A stretch of DNA of 64,000 nt from Pedobacter sp. JY14-1 (GTDB lineage Bacteria > Bacteroidota > Bacteroidia > Sphingobacteriales > Sphingobacteriaceae): assembly GCF_029269825.1 (NCBI RefSeq), contig NZ_JARJHU010000008.1, positions 558,001-622,000 on the forward strand, in the 5' to 3' direction. A program made the position numbers and the translations under genes. Positions within the stretch are counted from its first letter, which is position 1. The number at the start of each line of letters is the position of its first letter. The notes under the pieces were generated by a model, which was not told where the DNA came from, searched no databases, and saw only the letters and a program-made list of their open reading frames with translations. Below, piece by piece: positions 25,832-34,880 of the stretch.

Positions 25832-27565
25832 CTATTTCTTAGGTGTTGCTTTAGGAGCCGCCTTAGGAGCGGGGGCAGTCAGCGACTTGATACCTTCCTG
25901 TGCCGTAGCATCCTGAGGGTTGATCGCCAATGCTTTTTCCCAGTATTCCTTTGCTTTTACTTTATCCTCCTTGTAAGAAGCAAAACCAGCGATCTGGTTA
26001 TAAGCCTCAACCATGTTCTTTTTCGCTGTCGCGGTCTGCTTGTCAGGGTGCGCAGCCAGAGAATCCACATATTGCTGGTAAAACGGCAGTTTCAAACCTA
26101 CCGGATCCGTATCACTGTCTTTCAGGTTATTTACCCTTGCCCTCCACAGGTATGCATCATAGGTGGTCGGGGAAAACTTGGCCACTGTAGCGAATGAAGA
26201 ATCGGCCCGCACCAGAATATCTTTTGAAGGATTGGTCTTTGCGTTGTATCCCTGACCATAATAGAAATAAGAAGCCAGGCCATGATAGTAAAAGTTCAGC
26301 AGTGAGCCGGCCCCTTTGGCATTTGGATTGAATCTGTTCGCAATTGCATAAGTCTCCATCGCACGCTTGTAGTCCTTCGCATCATAATACGATTTTGCCA
26401 GGTCAGCCAGGATGGTCGATTTTGAAGAGTCCCTCACCAGCGCCTTGGTTACGTTAATGATACCCAGGCTATCCTGCTGGTTCTTCAGCTGTGCCTGTCC
26501 AAGGTACAGATAATCTTCAGAAATGATCCTCGTAGTATCTTTAACCCGCGCAAAGAAATCGTTCATAAATTCCAGACTCTGAGGATAATTTCCGTTCTCA
26601 TAAGCGGAATAGCCGCGAAGCCTCAGCACCACTACGTTTTTAGGGTCATTCGGATTCATTGTAGCCAGTTCAGTCGTTTCCTGCTCCAAAGACTTATAAT
26701 CCTTTGCATAGAAAAGAATCTGCGCATACCTGATCCTTGACTCGTAAGACTTATCGGTCAGGTCCAGATATTTCTTGTAATTGGTGATCGCATCTGCATT
26801 TTTCGCCTCTGCACTGGCAGGTTCAAAATCAGCCCATTGTCTGTAAAGTTCTGCAAGCTCCCTGTAAGCAGGACCGTAGTTCGGATCAGCAGTAATTACA
26901 TTCTTCAATTCTGTTTCCCCTTCGCTGAAAGCCCTTGATTCCTTGTACATCCTGCCGATCTGAACGGTAGACCTGTAGAGTTTCGGATCCAGGCTCAGGG
27001 CATTCATGTAAGCCCCAAGTGCCTCAGAGTTCTTGCGCTGAAGCGCATAATAGTCACCTAAAGCCACAAATATCTGAGGCTCCTTATCTTTATCATCCAG
27101 CTCATCAGCCTTTTGCAGATTAGGTAACGCAGCGGCAAAGTCAGGTTTATCGATATCCAGGTAAGCCTTGCCGGTATACAGATACGGTGTGTAGTCCTTC
27201 TTTGAAGAAACTTCTATCGCTTTATCAAAATTGGTTTTTGCAGATGTGGGGTTATTCGATGCCAGGTCAGCATGTCCAAGTCCCACATAGTTCAGCGGAT
27301 TTTTAGCATCGGCCTCAACACCCTGAGTAAATGCAGCCCTGGCAGAGTCAATATAATCCCGTTTCAGGTAAACATCGCCCAGATAAAAATAATTCTCCCC
27401 TTTTTTTGCTTGTGATTGCACCAATGCCTTCAGCATGGCGGTTGCCTTCTGGTACTGCTCCGCGTCTATAGCTTTTTTAGCGTCGTCTAAACTCTGAGCA
27501 AAGGAGGCCGAACCCATCACAACTAAACTTAAACCTAAGGTAATCGCTTTCTTTGTCATTTTCAT
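25832..27565 (-). CDS. Large periplasmic TPR protein
   Basis: A 577-residue protein with a signal peptide (MKMTKKAITLGLSLVVMGSA then SFAQ) and tetratricopeptide-like helix pairs along almost its whole length, such as GENYFYLGDVYLKRDYIDSA and NPLNYVGLGHADLASNNPT. The tail is Ala/Pro/Lys-rich (TAPAPKAAPKATPKK). TPR arrays bind partner proteins; no enzyme signature is seen. It is the last gene after exbB-exbD-exbD-tonB, a small membrane protein and a PstS-like lipoprotein, and so may be a periplasmic scaffold for that energy-transducing system (inference). I chose the ATG at 27565 because it begins the signal peptide; the TTG at 27574 is less likely. Confidence 0.75.
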   Translation of the reverse strand: MKMTKKAITLGLSLVVMGSASFAQSLDDAKKAIDAEQYQKATAMLKALVQSQAKKGENYFYLGDVYLKRDYIDSARAAFTQGVEADAKNPLNYVGLGHADLASNNPTSAKTNFDKAIEVSSKKDYTPYLYTGKAYLDIDKPDFAAALPNLQKADELDDKDKEPQIFVALGDYYALQRKNSEALGAYMNALSLDPKLYRSTVQIGRMYKESRAFSEGETELKNVITADPNYGPAYRELAELYRQWADFEPASAEAKNADAITNYKKYLDLTDKSYESRIRYAQILFYAKDYKSLEQETTELATMNPNDPKNVVVLRLRGYSAYENGNYPQSLEFMNDFFARVKDTTRIISEDYLYLGQAQLKNQQDSLGIINVTKALVRDSSKSTILADLAKSYYDAKDYKRAMETYAIANRFNPNAKGAGSLLNFYYHGLASYFYYGQGYNAKTNPSKDILVRADSSFATVAKFSPTTYDAYLWRARVNNLKDSDTDPVGLKLPFYQQYVDSLAAHPDKQTATAKKNMVEAYNQIAGFASYKEDKVKAKEYWEKALAINPQDATAQEGIKSLTAPAPKAAPKATPKK

Positions 27566-27639
27566 AGTTTCCAAATTAGTATTAAAGTAATGAAACCTGC
27601 ACGGGCAGTCTCAGTATTCATTTTATTCAAATATAAAAC

Positions 27640-28545
27640 TTAGTTGTTATTCTTCAAGTTAAATTCTCTGGGCATCATCTTATGTGGCCCAAGACCGGAT
27701 TTCAATACGATGAGCTGCCCTCTAGGGCCAAGAAGCCAGTTGGCAAAACCTGTGCCCAGTCCATCCCGCCCTTCGCAATCAATAATATATACGTTTCTCA
27801 GAAAAGGATAGATCCCATTGATCAGGTTTTCCTGTACCGGAGTATAAAAAGCGTCATCCCCCTTTTTTCCCTTCTGATTTTTTACCCCAAGCATTTTCAC
27901 CTTTCCAATATAAGATGACATATCCTGGCTATTATCGATCAGCCAGTTAACACCGATCACTCCGATAAAGTTTTTGTTTTCCCCGACATATTTGATAACG
28001 TCATTATTGGTCTCCAAAGTATATACCCCTTTTTTCGGAAGGTCTTTTATTCCCGAAAGGTCTTTAAAATAACGGATAGTACTGGAATAAGCATTGTCGA
28101 AAACGAGGCTCCTGCCATCACCTGCACCTTTCATGATGTTCAGCACCTGTTCCGTAGTAATTGTTGAATCCACTACATCCTTAGCCACAACCAGTGCGAT
28201 ACCATCTATCGCAAAACGGGAAGTCTTGGGAATAATTCCTTTGTTCCTGTATACTTTATCCTCCTCTGGTTTCAACATTCTGGACAAGACCAGTACCCTT
28301 GCGCTGTCCGCCAGAAAAGCAGGTATAATCTTATTCTCACTCCCTTCAGAGACAAGGAACTCGGCATTTTTATAATCACTTTTAAAAACCGCTATCTGTC
28401 CGGCTATAATAGAAGAAAACGTCTCGTCCACAAGTATCTTCACACTTCCTGAAGTTCTCGTTTGCTCAACAGCTTCCTTCTTTTTTGCAGGTCCCGAACA
28501 AGCGGAAAGTACCAGAGAAAAAACAAAAAGACCTAAATACCGCAT
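27640..28545 (-). CDS. PstS-like substrate-binding lipoprotein
   Basis: A 301-residue lipoprotein (lipobox LSAC at about 13-16) with a type II periplasmic binding fold of the PstS/PBP-like group. The domain opens with GSVKILVDETFSSIIAGQI and continues with the hinge region FAIDGIALVVAKDVVDSTIT and FKDLSGI. No pstCAB permease genes are near; instead it sits four bases after a small membrane protein in the tonB transcript. It may therefore present a ligand to the TonB system or act as a sensor rather than feed an ABC transporter (inference). The ligand is unknown; the phosphate-binding residues cannot be confirmed by eye. Confidence 0.72.
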   Translation of the reverse strand: MRYLGLFVFSLVLSACSGPAKKKEAVEQTRTSGSVKILVDETFSSIIAGQIAVFKSDYKNAEFLVSEGSENKIIPAFLADSARVLVLSRMLKPEEDKVYRNKGIIPKTSRFAIDGIALVVAKDVVDSTITTEQVLNIMKGAGDGRSLVFDNAYSSTIRYFKDLSGIKDLPKKGVYTLETNNDVIKYVGENKNFIGVIGVNWLIDNSQDMSSYIGKVKMLGVKNQKGKKGDDAFYTPVQENLINGIYPFLRNVYIIDCEGRDGLGTGFANWLLGPRGQLIVLKSGLGPHKMMPREFNLKNNN

Positions 28546-28548
28546 ATA

Positions 28549-28773
28549 TTATTCGTTATCCTGTTTAATCACCCTTGTAAACCTGATCGCAGCGTACACG
28601 ATCAGTAAGCATCCCATCATGATCCGGTACTTACGCTCTATCGTTACCGGCATGTCCGCCCATAAAATAAATATGAGCCCCAGTACCAGGTAAAAAACAA
28701 ACATGACCAGCCCTAAAATGAACAGAAATCGCTGTTGAGGCGATTTCTGTCTGAATGCTTTCAAGTTAAACAT
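28549..28773 (-). CDS. Small two-helix membrane protein
   Basis: A 74-residue protein with two membrane helices (about 17-37 and 50-64) separated by a short polar loop (ADMPVTIERKYR). I recognise no family. It lies five bases after tonB and four before the PstS-like lipoprotein, so it is very probably part of the same transcript and perhaps the same complex. Confidence 0.65.
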   Translation of the reverse strand: MFNLKAFRQKSPQQRFLFILGLVMFVFYLVLGLIFILWADMPVTIERKYRIMMGCLLIVYAAIRFTRVIKQDNE

Positions 28774-28778
28774 CCTGG

Positions 28779-29600
28779 TTACTGAGATAAGGTGAAACTG
28801 ATTGGAATATTGTATTTCACACGTACCTTCTTACCATTCTGGATACCTGGAATCCATCTCGGGCTCGCTTTCAACACCCGGATCGCTTCCTCATCAGTAC
28901 CCCCGCCGAGCTTACGCTCTACCTTGATGTCAGTAAGGCTGCCGTCCTTCTCTACTACGAAGGAAAGAAATACCTTGCCCTGTATGTTATTCTCCTGTGC
29001 CATGGCCGGATATTTTACTGCCCGCTGTACATAGGCATAGAACTTGTCCATACCGCCCGGAAAGGTTGGCTGGGACTCAAGGCTCACAAAGTCATAAACC
29101 TTGGTATCCTCAACTACCGCGGCCTGTTTAGGTCCGTCGCCCGCAGCAGTAGCGATGACGATGTCTGCATCAGGGTCACCCGCAATTGTCTTCTGACCAG
29201 GATCAGCTTTCTTCAGGTCTTCTATGGTTACCGGCTCTTCATCACGTACCAGTTCGTCTGGCTTAACGATAGGAGGCGGGAACTTTACTTGGTCCTGCTT
29301 AGGTGGCGGTGGTTGCGGCGGTGGTGGCGGAGGCGTCTCCGGGTTTACCGGCGGCGGAGGCTGTACGATAACCTCGACCTGCTTTTCTTCTTTCTCCACA
29401 GGAGGCGCTGGCTTAACCAGTTCTGCAATCTTAGGTGACAGAAATGCCAGCACAAAGACTGTGGAAGCAATCAGCAAAGATTTGGTTGTATTCGCGTCAC
29501 TGCGCTGACGAAGCTCATAGGCTCCATAGCTTTTGTTCTTGTTCGCGAAAACCACATCAAGCCAATCCCTTTTAAATAAATCTATTTTTGAACCAAACAT
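28779..29600 (-). CDS. tonB: TonB-family energy transducer
   Basis: A 273-residue TonB protein. A cytoplasmic N-terminal stretch with NKSYGAYELRQRSD precedes one membrane helix (about 42-60), then a long Pro-rich periplasmic linker (PPPPPPQPPPP region) and a C-terminal TonB domain (about 185-273; PTFPGGMDKFYAYVQ, YPAMAQENNIQGKVFLSFVV). It couples the proton gradient, through ExbB/ExbD, to TonB-dependent outer-membrane receptors. The PGGM-type start of the domain is typical of Bacteroidota. It follows the two exbD genes, 26 bases after the second. Confidence 0.92.
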   Translation of the reverse strand: MFGSKIDLFKRDWLDVVFANKNKSYGAYELRQRSDANTTKSLLIASTVFVLAFLSPKIAELVKPAPPVEKEEKQVEVIVQPPPPVNPETPPPPPPQPPPPKQDQVKFPPPIVKPDELVRDEEPVTIEDLKKADPGQKTIAGDPDADIVIATAAGDGPKQAAVVEDTKVYDFVSLESQPTFPGGMDKFYAYVQRAVKYPAMAQENNIQGKVFLSFVVEKDGSLTDIKVERKLGGGTDEEAIRVLKASPRWIPGIQNGKKVRVKYNIPISFTLSQ

Positions 29601-29626
29601 AGCTTAATATTTTTTTCTGTTCATGA

Positions 29627-30166
29627 TTACTTATATATTCCCCCTTCCTTCATGAACTGCTTCTCGTTCTCGAGAATGTTCACGTCGTCGATCGCAGGCG
29701 CCGTTTTGATGCCCGCAATGTTCAACTCATCCATGATATCAACAAAATTCTTATATGAAGCTGCTTCTGTTGGTTTCACAACGATCACGATCTGTCTGCC
29801 TGTCGTCTTATAGACATTATCCTTGTTCTTTAATAAGGACTGTCTTACTTCAGGAAAAGTTTCGATCACAGGTTTGGCGTCCTTTGCCTCACCCATATAC
29901 CAGGCCACTTTATCATTCGATCCGAGAAGAACCGTCATGGTCTGAGACGCACGAAGTTCGTTCTTTACATCATTGTCCTCTTGGTCCGGCTTTGCAATGT
30001 CCATTGCAATCGGCTTAGACAGGGAGGTTGTCAGCATGAAGAAGGTAATCAGCAGGAACGCCAGATCCACCATCGCAGTCAAATCTACTTTGGTACTGGC
30101 CTTCTTGGTTCTTACCTTGCCACCGCCTTTTTTCCCTCCCCCGCTGGAGGTATCTAATTCTGCCAT
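29627..30166 (-). CDS. exbD: ExbD-family protein (second copy)
   Basis: A 179-residue ExbD/TolR protein with one N-terminal membrane helix (VDLTAMVDLAFLLITFFMLT) containing the proton-carrying Asp, and a periplasmic domain of about 120 residues. It starts eight bases after the first exbD stop. Paired exbD genes are common in Bacteroidota; they may form heterodimers in one motor. Confidence 0.88.
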   Translation of the reverse strand: MAELDTSSGGGKKGGGKVRTKKASTKVDLTAMVDLAFLLITFFMLTTSLSKPIAMDIAKPDQEDNDVKNELRASQTMTVLLGSNDKVAWYMGEAKDAKPVIETFPEVRQSLLKNKDNVYKTTGRQIVIVVKPTEAASYKNFVDIMDELNIAGIKTAPAIDDVNILENEKQFMKEGGIYK

Positions 30167-30174
30167 AATTTATT

Positions 30175-30789
30175 TTATTTTCCGCCTTCGGCAGAAGTAA
30201 TTAAACTGAATTTGTTAACTTTTTGCTTCTGCAGGATGTCCACGATCTTTTTGACCGTTGGATATTCCTCCTTGGCATCACCTTTAATACTGATACGAAG
30301 GGGTGTATTGTGCAACTCAGCTACCGCATGGCGGTTCTGCATGATCCACTCTGCCAGCTGATTATTGGTAGAGTCTGCAGGGATACCATTGCTCGCTTTT
30401 GCAAACTTGTCCCTTTCATCGGCATTCATGGCAAGAAATTGCTTGAGCGACTCAATAGGCACGCCAAACGAACCCAGAACACCAAAACGCTTTCTTTCTT
30501 CCGGGCTAAAAGCAATATTGTACTGCTTGCTCATCCGGTCAAGCGTGGCCACCTTTACATCCTGTCCCACGATCTCATAGAACACTTTGCCCTTACCGAT
30601 AGAGAGGATACCTATATCCGTATCAGGTACTTTGATCTTGTACGTCGAGCTTGGTATCTGGACATCCAGAGGATCAGGCTGACGTGCAGTCGCTGTTAAA
30701 ATAAAGAAAGTCAGCAACAGGAAGGCAACGTCGCACATCGCCGTCATATCTATTGAAGTACTCTTTCTCTGAACCTTTGCTCTTGGCAT
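30175..30789 (-). CDS. exbD: ExbD-family protein (first copy)
   Basis: A 204-residue ExbD/TolR protein with the same helix pattern (IDMTAMCDVAFLLLTFFIL, including the conserved Asp) and a larger periplasmic domain than the next copy, with an inserted region of about 25 residues around 105-140. It lies 84 bases after exbB. Confidence 0.88.
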   Translation of the reverse strand: MPRAKVQRKSTSIDMTAMCDVAFLLLTFFILTATARQPDPLDVQIPSSTYKIKVPDTDIGILSIGKGKVFYEIVGQDVKVATLDRMSKQYNIAFSPEERKRFGVLGSFGVPIESLKQFLAMNADERDKFAKASNGIPADSTNNQLAEWIMQNRHAVAELHNTPLRISIKGDAKEEYPTVKKIVDILQKQKVNKFSLITSAEGGK

Positions 30790-30873
30790 AACTTTAAATA
30801 TTATCTATTTTTTTACTAATGATGTGAATTCATCCGGTTTTCCATAAAGCCGGGAAAAAAATATTAATATCTG

Positions 30874-31716
30874 CTATTTATGCGTACTTGCGTAGGTCTG
30901 GATGATGCTGAATCCTGCCTCATCGATGGCGTAAGTCAGCTTGTCGATCTTGGAAGTCAGGATGTTGTACATGATGATTGAGAAGGTAGAGGTACCGATA
31001 CCAGTAGCCGTGTTGATCAATGCTTCAGAGATACCGGTTGCAAGTGCTGCCTGGTCAGGAGCTCCAGAGTTCGCCAGACCACCGAAGGCCTTGATCATAC
31101 CTGTTACCGTTCCCAAAAGACCAGTCAGTGTACCTACAGAAACCAAGGTAGCGATTACAGTCAGGTTTTGCTCCAGCATTGGCATTTCCAGTGTAGTGGC
31201 TTCTTCAATATCCTTTTGGATAGCAAGACATTTTTGGTCGGTATCCATATTTTGCTCAGTTTCCATCTCACGGTATTTTTTCAGACCGGATTTGATCACA
31301 TTTGCAACAGAACCTTGCTGCTTGTCGCATTCTGCAATAGCAGACTCAATGTTGTTTGAGTTTAAAAGTGCCTGGATTTTCTTAACAAAAGCGTCAAGAC
31401 CGCTCTTACCAGTAGCTTTGCTGATGACGATGGTCCTTTCGATAGAGAATACGATCACCATCAGGAACATGCCTAAAAGTACGGGTACAATAGGTCCGCC
31501 TTTATAAGCCATACCCATATAGTTACCTGGCAAAGGCAGGGTGTCATGCAAATCAGGATCCGCGCCATTGATAAAATTCCCCCTGTCTCCAAAAATAAAC
31601 TTATAGACACAGATACCGATAATGATACAAATCGGGATAGTCAGAGTCGCAAATAAGTTTGAGGCTGAAGATGATCCTTCCTTTTTTACTGTTGTTGGTT
31701 TTGGTGCGTTTGCCAT
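30874..31716 (-). CDS. exbB: MotA/TolQ/ExbB proton channel protein
   Basis: A 280-residue ExbB-type stator protein. An N-terminal membrane helix is followed by a Bacteroidota-type periplasmic loop, then the core with helices around VPVLLGMFLMVIVFSIERT, LTVIATLVSVGTLTGLLGTV and ALINTATGIGTSTFSIIMYN, which hold the conserved Gly and Thr residues lining the proton path. It heads the exbB-exbD-exbD-tonB transcript and has a strong promoter about 97 bases upstream. Confidence 0.92.
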   Translation of the reverse strand: MANAPKPTTVKKEGSSSASNLFATLTIPICIIIGICVYKFIFGDRGNFINGADPDLHDTLPLPGNYMGMAYKGGPIVPVLLGMFLMVIVFSIERTIVISKATGKSGLDAFVKKIQALLNSNNIESAIAECDKQQGSVANVIKSGLKKYREMETEQNMDTDQKCLAIQKDIEEATTLEMPMLEQNLTVIATLVSVGTLTGLLGTVTGMIKAFGGLANSGAPDQAALATGISEALINTATGIGTSTFSIIMYNILTSKIDKLTYAIDEAGFSIIQTYASTHK

Positions 31717-31812
31717 TTTTTTAGTTTTTAGTTTTAGTACTTTGTTTTTTAAATTTTCAGATTATTATTCCGTAATACACACAACGACGTTCATAAACAA
31801 TTGTTGCAATAA

Positions 31813-31842
31813 CAAATTTAAAACTTTGATTTTAATTCCAAA
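31813..31842 (-). promoter_or_regulatory. Promoter of the exbB-tonB transcript
   Basis: On the minus strand TTTG (31842-31839), 18 bases, TAAATTTG (31820-31813), both exact matches to the Bacteroidota consensus. The leader to the exbB ATG is about 90 bases and AT-rich. Confidence 0.65.
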
Positions 31843-31912
31843 TTAAATAATCATTAGCTTCATCATTTGCATTACCCTAAGTATTTCCCTCCCGCAGCAC
31901 TGTATAATTAAA

Positions 31913-31942
31913 AAAGATTGTCCCGCTATGGAAACAATCTTT
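31913..31942 (-). terminator. Terminator of the lipid kinase/SUI1 transcript
   Basis: A 9-bp stem (AAAGATTGT / ACAATCTTT, 12-base loop), followed on the minus strand by a run of T. It lies about 100 bases after the SUI1-gene stop and just before the exbB promoter. Confidence 0.65.
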
Positions 31943-32041
31943 CACAATTAAAGTCAAAAAAAAAAAGAAATGCAAATTTTTAGTCAAAAAAATGCCTTTA
32001 CCTTGCTTTTCCTCCCGGCATCTAACTTGTATATACAGCTT

Positions 32042-32398
32042 TCAGCCACCGGATCGCTTCGCTTTATATCCCTCCTTTACAAGGATTTCCATAATCTTAT
32101 CCCTGAAATCCCCCTGAATAAGCACCGAGCCGTCCTTAGCTGAACCACCGACCCCGCATTTCGATTTCAGCAGTTTTGCCAGTTCAGCAAGGGCCAGGTC
32201 AGGGCCCCTGAATCCGGTTACCAGGGTCACCGCCTTCCCGCCCCGGTTTTTCTTATCCAGCATCACCCGAAGGTCCTGCTGCCCGTTAGGAACATCGCTT
32301 TCCGTTCCATCCGCCGCCTCTTCAAAAACATAGGATGGATCAGTAGAATACATGATGCCGCCAAAATCGTTCAATACTTTCTTTTTGTCTTTTTTCAT
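32042..32398 (-). CDS. SUI1/YciH-type translation factor homologue
   Basis: A 118-residue protein with a C-terminal SUI1 (eIF1-like) domain; LDKKNRGGKAVTLVTGF and LLKSKCGVGGSAKDGSVLIQGD are the family core, including the basic loop that contacts the ribosome in eIF1. Bacterial YciH proteins modulate start-site fidelity under stress. I chose the ATG at 32398, three codons after a TTG. It follows the lipid kinase gene by 19 bases and is probably cotranscribed. Confidence 0.88.
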   Translation of the reverse strand: MKKDKKKVLNDFGGIMYSTDPSYVFEEAADGTESDVPNGQQDLRVMLDKKNRGGKAVTLVTGFRGPDLALAELAKLLKSKCGVGGSAKDGSVLIQGDFRDKIMEILVKEGYKAKRSGG

Positions 32399-32417
32399 AC
32401 TTCCCAATTGTTATTTT

Positions 32418-33302
32418 TTATACCCCTGGCACAATAATATCAAGAGAGAGCGGCAGGGTATCGATCACGATCTCCCGCCCCATATAAAAAGGCTCACCGT
32501 CAATATGAATAGCACCTTCCTGTTCACGACGAATCCGGATATGTTTACCCCTGATGATCTCTACCATATCCGAACGGTGGGTAAGTCCTCTCACCATTCT
32601 GTAGGCCAGCGCAGGTAAACGGTACATCGGAAACTTCCCAATGATGCAGACATCCATAAGCCCGTCTCTGGCCGATGCCTCAGGGGAAACATGTACATTA
32701 TTACCGTATTGCGAAGAATTGGCGATACTGATCACAAAGGCCCGCCGCTCCAGTGCAACACCATCAATTTCCAGTTGATACCGTTGTGCGTGGTAATTCA
32801 ACACTTCCTTAACGCCCGACTTAAGGTATCCTGCCAGGCCCCGGGACTTCCTGCCTGCAAAAATAGCGGCAATGTGCGCATCAAAACCCATTCCGGACAT
32901 GTTGAAAAAAGCCTTTCCGTTAAAAGTACCCGTATCTATTGCCATCGGACTGCCTGTATTCAGCAGCCTGATCGCCTTAACTGTGTTCATCGGGATACGC
33001 AGGAAACGAGCCAGTCCATTTCCTGAACCAAAAGGGATAATACCCAAAGTCTTTCCATACCTCATGGCCTGTCCGGCCACCTCATTTACAGTCCCGTCAC
33101 CACCGACAGCCACCAGCAGGTCAAAATTCCTTCCCGAAGCTTCTTCGGCAATTTCCGCTGCATGCCCTACATATTCGGTAAAGCTGAAGTTAGGACTGAA
33201 CCTCGATTTGTCCAGTACGGTATCGATCAGCGCCGGTATCTTCAGTTTATCCTTCCCGCCAGAGATGGGGTTAATAATGAACAGTATGTTTTGCTTGGAC
33301 AA
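32418..33302 (-). CDS. YegS/DagK-family lipid kinase
   Basis: A 294-residue kinase of the diacylglycerol kinase/sphingosine kinase family. The nucleotide-binding motif VAVGGDGTVNEVAG and PFGSGNGLARFL are intact, and the C-terminal beta domain with VSPEASARDGLMDV follows. It phosphorylates a lipid alcohol, perhaps diacylglycerol or a sphingoid base, since Bacteroidota make sphingolipids (inference). It heads a two-gene transcript with the SUI1 protein, divergent from metK. Confidence 0.88.
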   Translation of the reverse strand: MSKQNILFIINPISGGKDKLKIPALIDTVLDKSRFSPNFSFTEYVGHAAEIAEEASGRNFDLLVAVGGDGTVNEVAGQAMRYGKTLGIIPFGSGNGLARFLRIPMNTVKAIRLLNTGSPMAIDTGTFNGKAFFNMSGMGFDAHIAAIFAGRKSRGLAGYLKSGVKEVLNYHAQRYQLEIDGVALERRAFVISIANSSQYGNNVHVSPEASARDGLMDVCIIGKFPMYRLPALAYRMVRGLTHRSDMVEIIRGKHIRIRREQEGAIHIDGEPFYMGREIVIDTLPLSLDIIVPGV

Positions 33303-33338
33303 CTGAGTATGGATTAGACTGCAAAATAATTGATATTT

Positions 33339-33369
33339 TTTGACTAATTAAATATATGTACTAATTTTA
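33339..33369 (+). promoter_or_regulatory. Promoter of metK
   Basis: TTTG (33339-33342), a 19-base spacer, and TAATTTTA (33362-33369; one mismatch from TAnnTTTG). It sits just before the riboswitch-like element and predicts a leader of about 150 bases. Confidence 0.5.
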
Positions 33370-33380
33370 CGCCCGTTAAA

Positions 33381-33446
33381 AAGTGGACTGATTTGCGATG
33401 CTAATAATAGCGGGATTGCAACCACGTAAAAAAAAGTGCTAACCGA
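33381..33446 (+). promoter_or_regulatory. SAM-II-type riboswitch upstream of metK
   Basis: The leader carries the ordered landmarks of the SAM-II (SAM-alpha) aptamer: GTGG (33383-33386), CTGATTTG, a variable hairpin GCTA-ATAA-TAGC (33400-33411), ATTGCAA, then CCAC (33422-33425) pairing with the GTGG, followed by GT, an A-rich strand and GTGCTAACC (33436-33444), which can close the pseudoknot with the CGG near 33411-33413. SAM-II binds S-adenosylmethionine and represses methionine/SAM genes, and the gene downstream is SAM synthetase. Call made by motif order and pairing by eye, not by a covariance model. Confidence 0.75.
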
Positions 33447-33524
33447 TTACACACTTCCTTTTACACCTGCTCCAGGGAAATCCGGCTCCATAATTAACAT
33501 TTACAAATTTTAATTATTCAAAGC

Positions 33525-34775
33525 ATGTCGTATTTATTTACCTCCGAGTCGGTTTCAGAAGGCCACCCAGATAAAGTCGCTGACCAGATTTCCGATGCCC
33601 TCATTGACAACTTCCTGGCCTTTGATCCCGAATCAAAAGTAGCTTGTGAGACCCTGGTTACCACAGGGCAGGTCATCCTGGCAGGTGAAGTCAAGTCACA
33701 GACGTATCTGGATGTCCAGCAGATTGCCCGTGAAGTCATCCGGAAGATCGGTTATACCAAAAGCGAATACATGTTCGAGGCCAACTCCTGCGGTATCCTT
33801 TCAGCCATCCACGAACAGTCCCAGGACATCAACCAGGGCGTAGACCGGAGTACCAAGGAAGAACAGGGCGCCGGCGATCAGGGCATGATGTTTGGCTACG
33901 CTACAAACGAAACAGAAGACTACATGCCACTAGCCCTGGACCTGTCCCACAAACTGCTCCAGGAACTTGCCGTACTGAGAAGGGAAAATAAGGAGATTAC
34001 CTATTTGAGGCCAGACGCAAAATCGCAGGTAACCCTCGAATACGACGATAATAACAAACCGGTACGCATCGATGCCATAGTCATTTCCACTCAGCACGAT
34101 GATTTCGACGAGGAAACTGCAATGTTATCTAAAATCAAAGCCGATCTCGTAAGCATCCTTATCCCAAGGATCATCGCCAAATACCCTAAATACGCCCACC
34201 TCTTCAACAACAATATCCAATACCATATCAACCCAACCGGCAAGTTTGTAATCGGCGGTCCGCATGGTGATACTGGTCTTACCGGCAGAAAGATCATTGT
34301 AGACACTTATGGTGGCAAAGGCGCCCATGGCGGCGGGGCCTTCTCCGGCAAAGACCCGAGCAAGGTAGACCGCAGCGCGGCCTATGCTACCAGACACATC
34401 GCCAAGAACCTTGTTGCAGCAGGTGTTGCCGACGAAGTCCTGGTGCAGGTAAGTTATGCCATTGGCGTAGCCAGGCCTATGGGCATTTATATTAATACCT
34501 ACGGCACGGGAAAAGTCGGCAAGACCGACGGAGAGATCGCCAGCATCGTAGAACAGGTGTTTGACATGCGCCCGTACTTCATCGAACAGCGGTTAAAACT
34601 GCGTAACCCGATCTATAGTGAAACTGCTGCTTACGGGCATATGGGCCGGAAACCGGAAACGGTCACCAAAACCTTCCGAAGCCCGGGTGGCGAAGAAAAA
34701 CAGGTCACCGTAGAACTGTTCACCTGGGAAAAACTTGATTTTGTAGATCAGGTAAAGACCGCGTTTCATATATAG
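33525..34775 (+). CDS. metK: S-adenosylmethionine synthetase
   Basis: A 416-residue MAT that makes SAM from methionine and ATP. Visible are [18 protein letters not shown] (ATP site), [34 protein letters not shown] and [17 protein letters not shown]. Length is normal for Bacteroidota, which carry insertions over the 384-residue E. coli enzyme. It is preceded by its own promoter and a SAM-II-like leader, so feedback by its own product is expected, and it is followed by a strong terminator. Confidence 0.97.
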   Translation: MSYLFTSESVSEGHPDKVADQISDALIDNFLAFDPESKVACETLVTTGQVILAGEVKSQTYLDVQQIAREVIRKIGYTKSEYMFEANSCGILSAIHEQSQDINQGVDRSTKEEQGAGDQGMMFGYATNETEDYMPLALDLSHKLLQELAVLRRENKEITYLRPDAKSQVTLEYDDNNKPVRIDAIVISTQHDDFDEETAMLSKIKADLVSILIPRIIAKYPKYAHLFNNNIQYHINPTGKFVIGGPHGDTGLTGRKIIVDTYGGKGAHGGGAFSGKDPSKVDRSAAYATRHIAKNLVAAGVADEVLVQVSYAIGVARPMGIYINTYGTGKVGKTDGEIASIVEQVFDMRPYFIEQRLKLRNPIYSETAAYGHMGRKPETVTKTFRSPGGEEKQVTVELFTWEKLDFVDQVKTAFHI

Positions 34776-34792
34776 TATATATATAACATACA

Positions 34793-34828
34793 AAAGGAAA
34801 AGCCCCGCAAATGCGGGGCTTTTCCTTT
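34793..34828 (+). terminator. Strong terminator of metK
   Basis: A 16-bp perfect stem (AAAGGAAAAGCCCCGC / GCGGGGCTTTTCCTTT) closed by a 4-base loop, 17 bases after the metK stop. The GC-rich inner part and T-rich tail are those of a rho-independent terminator. Confidence 0.9.
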
Positions 34829-34880
34829 GTTTACAAACCATTTCCATGCACCGTTGTTTTATTGTAAAAACAAATCTATT

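Larger units (their letters stand above)
31717..32041. other. 325-base AT-rich intergenic region
   Basis: The only gene-free stretch over 300 bases. It holds the exbB promoter (31813-31842) and leader on the right-to-left strand, a terminator hairpin (31913-31942) for the SUI1 transcript, and a weaker hairpin (ATGCC/GGCAT, 31992-32021) with a T run just after the SUI1 stop. I see no conserved RNA or coding sequence in the rest. Confidence 0.6.
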
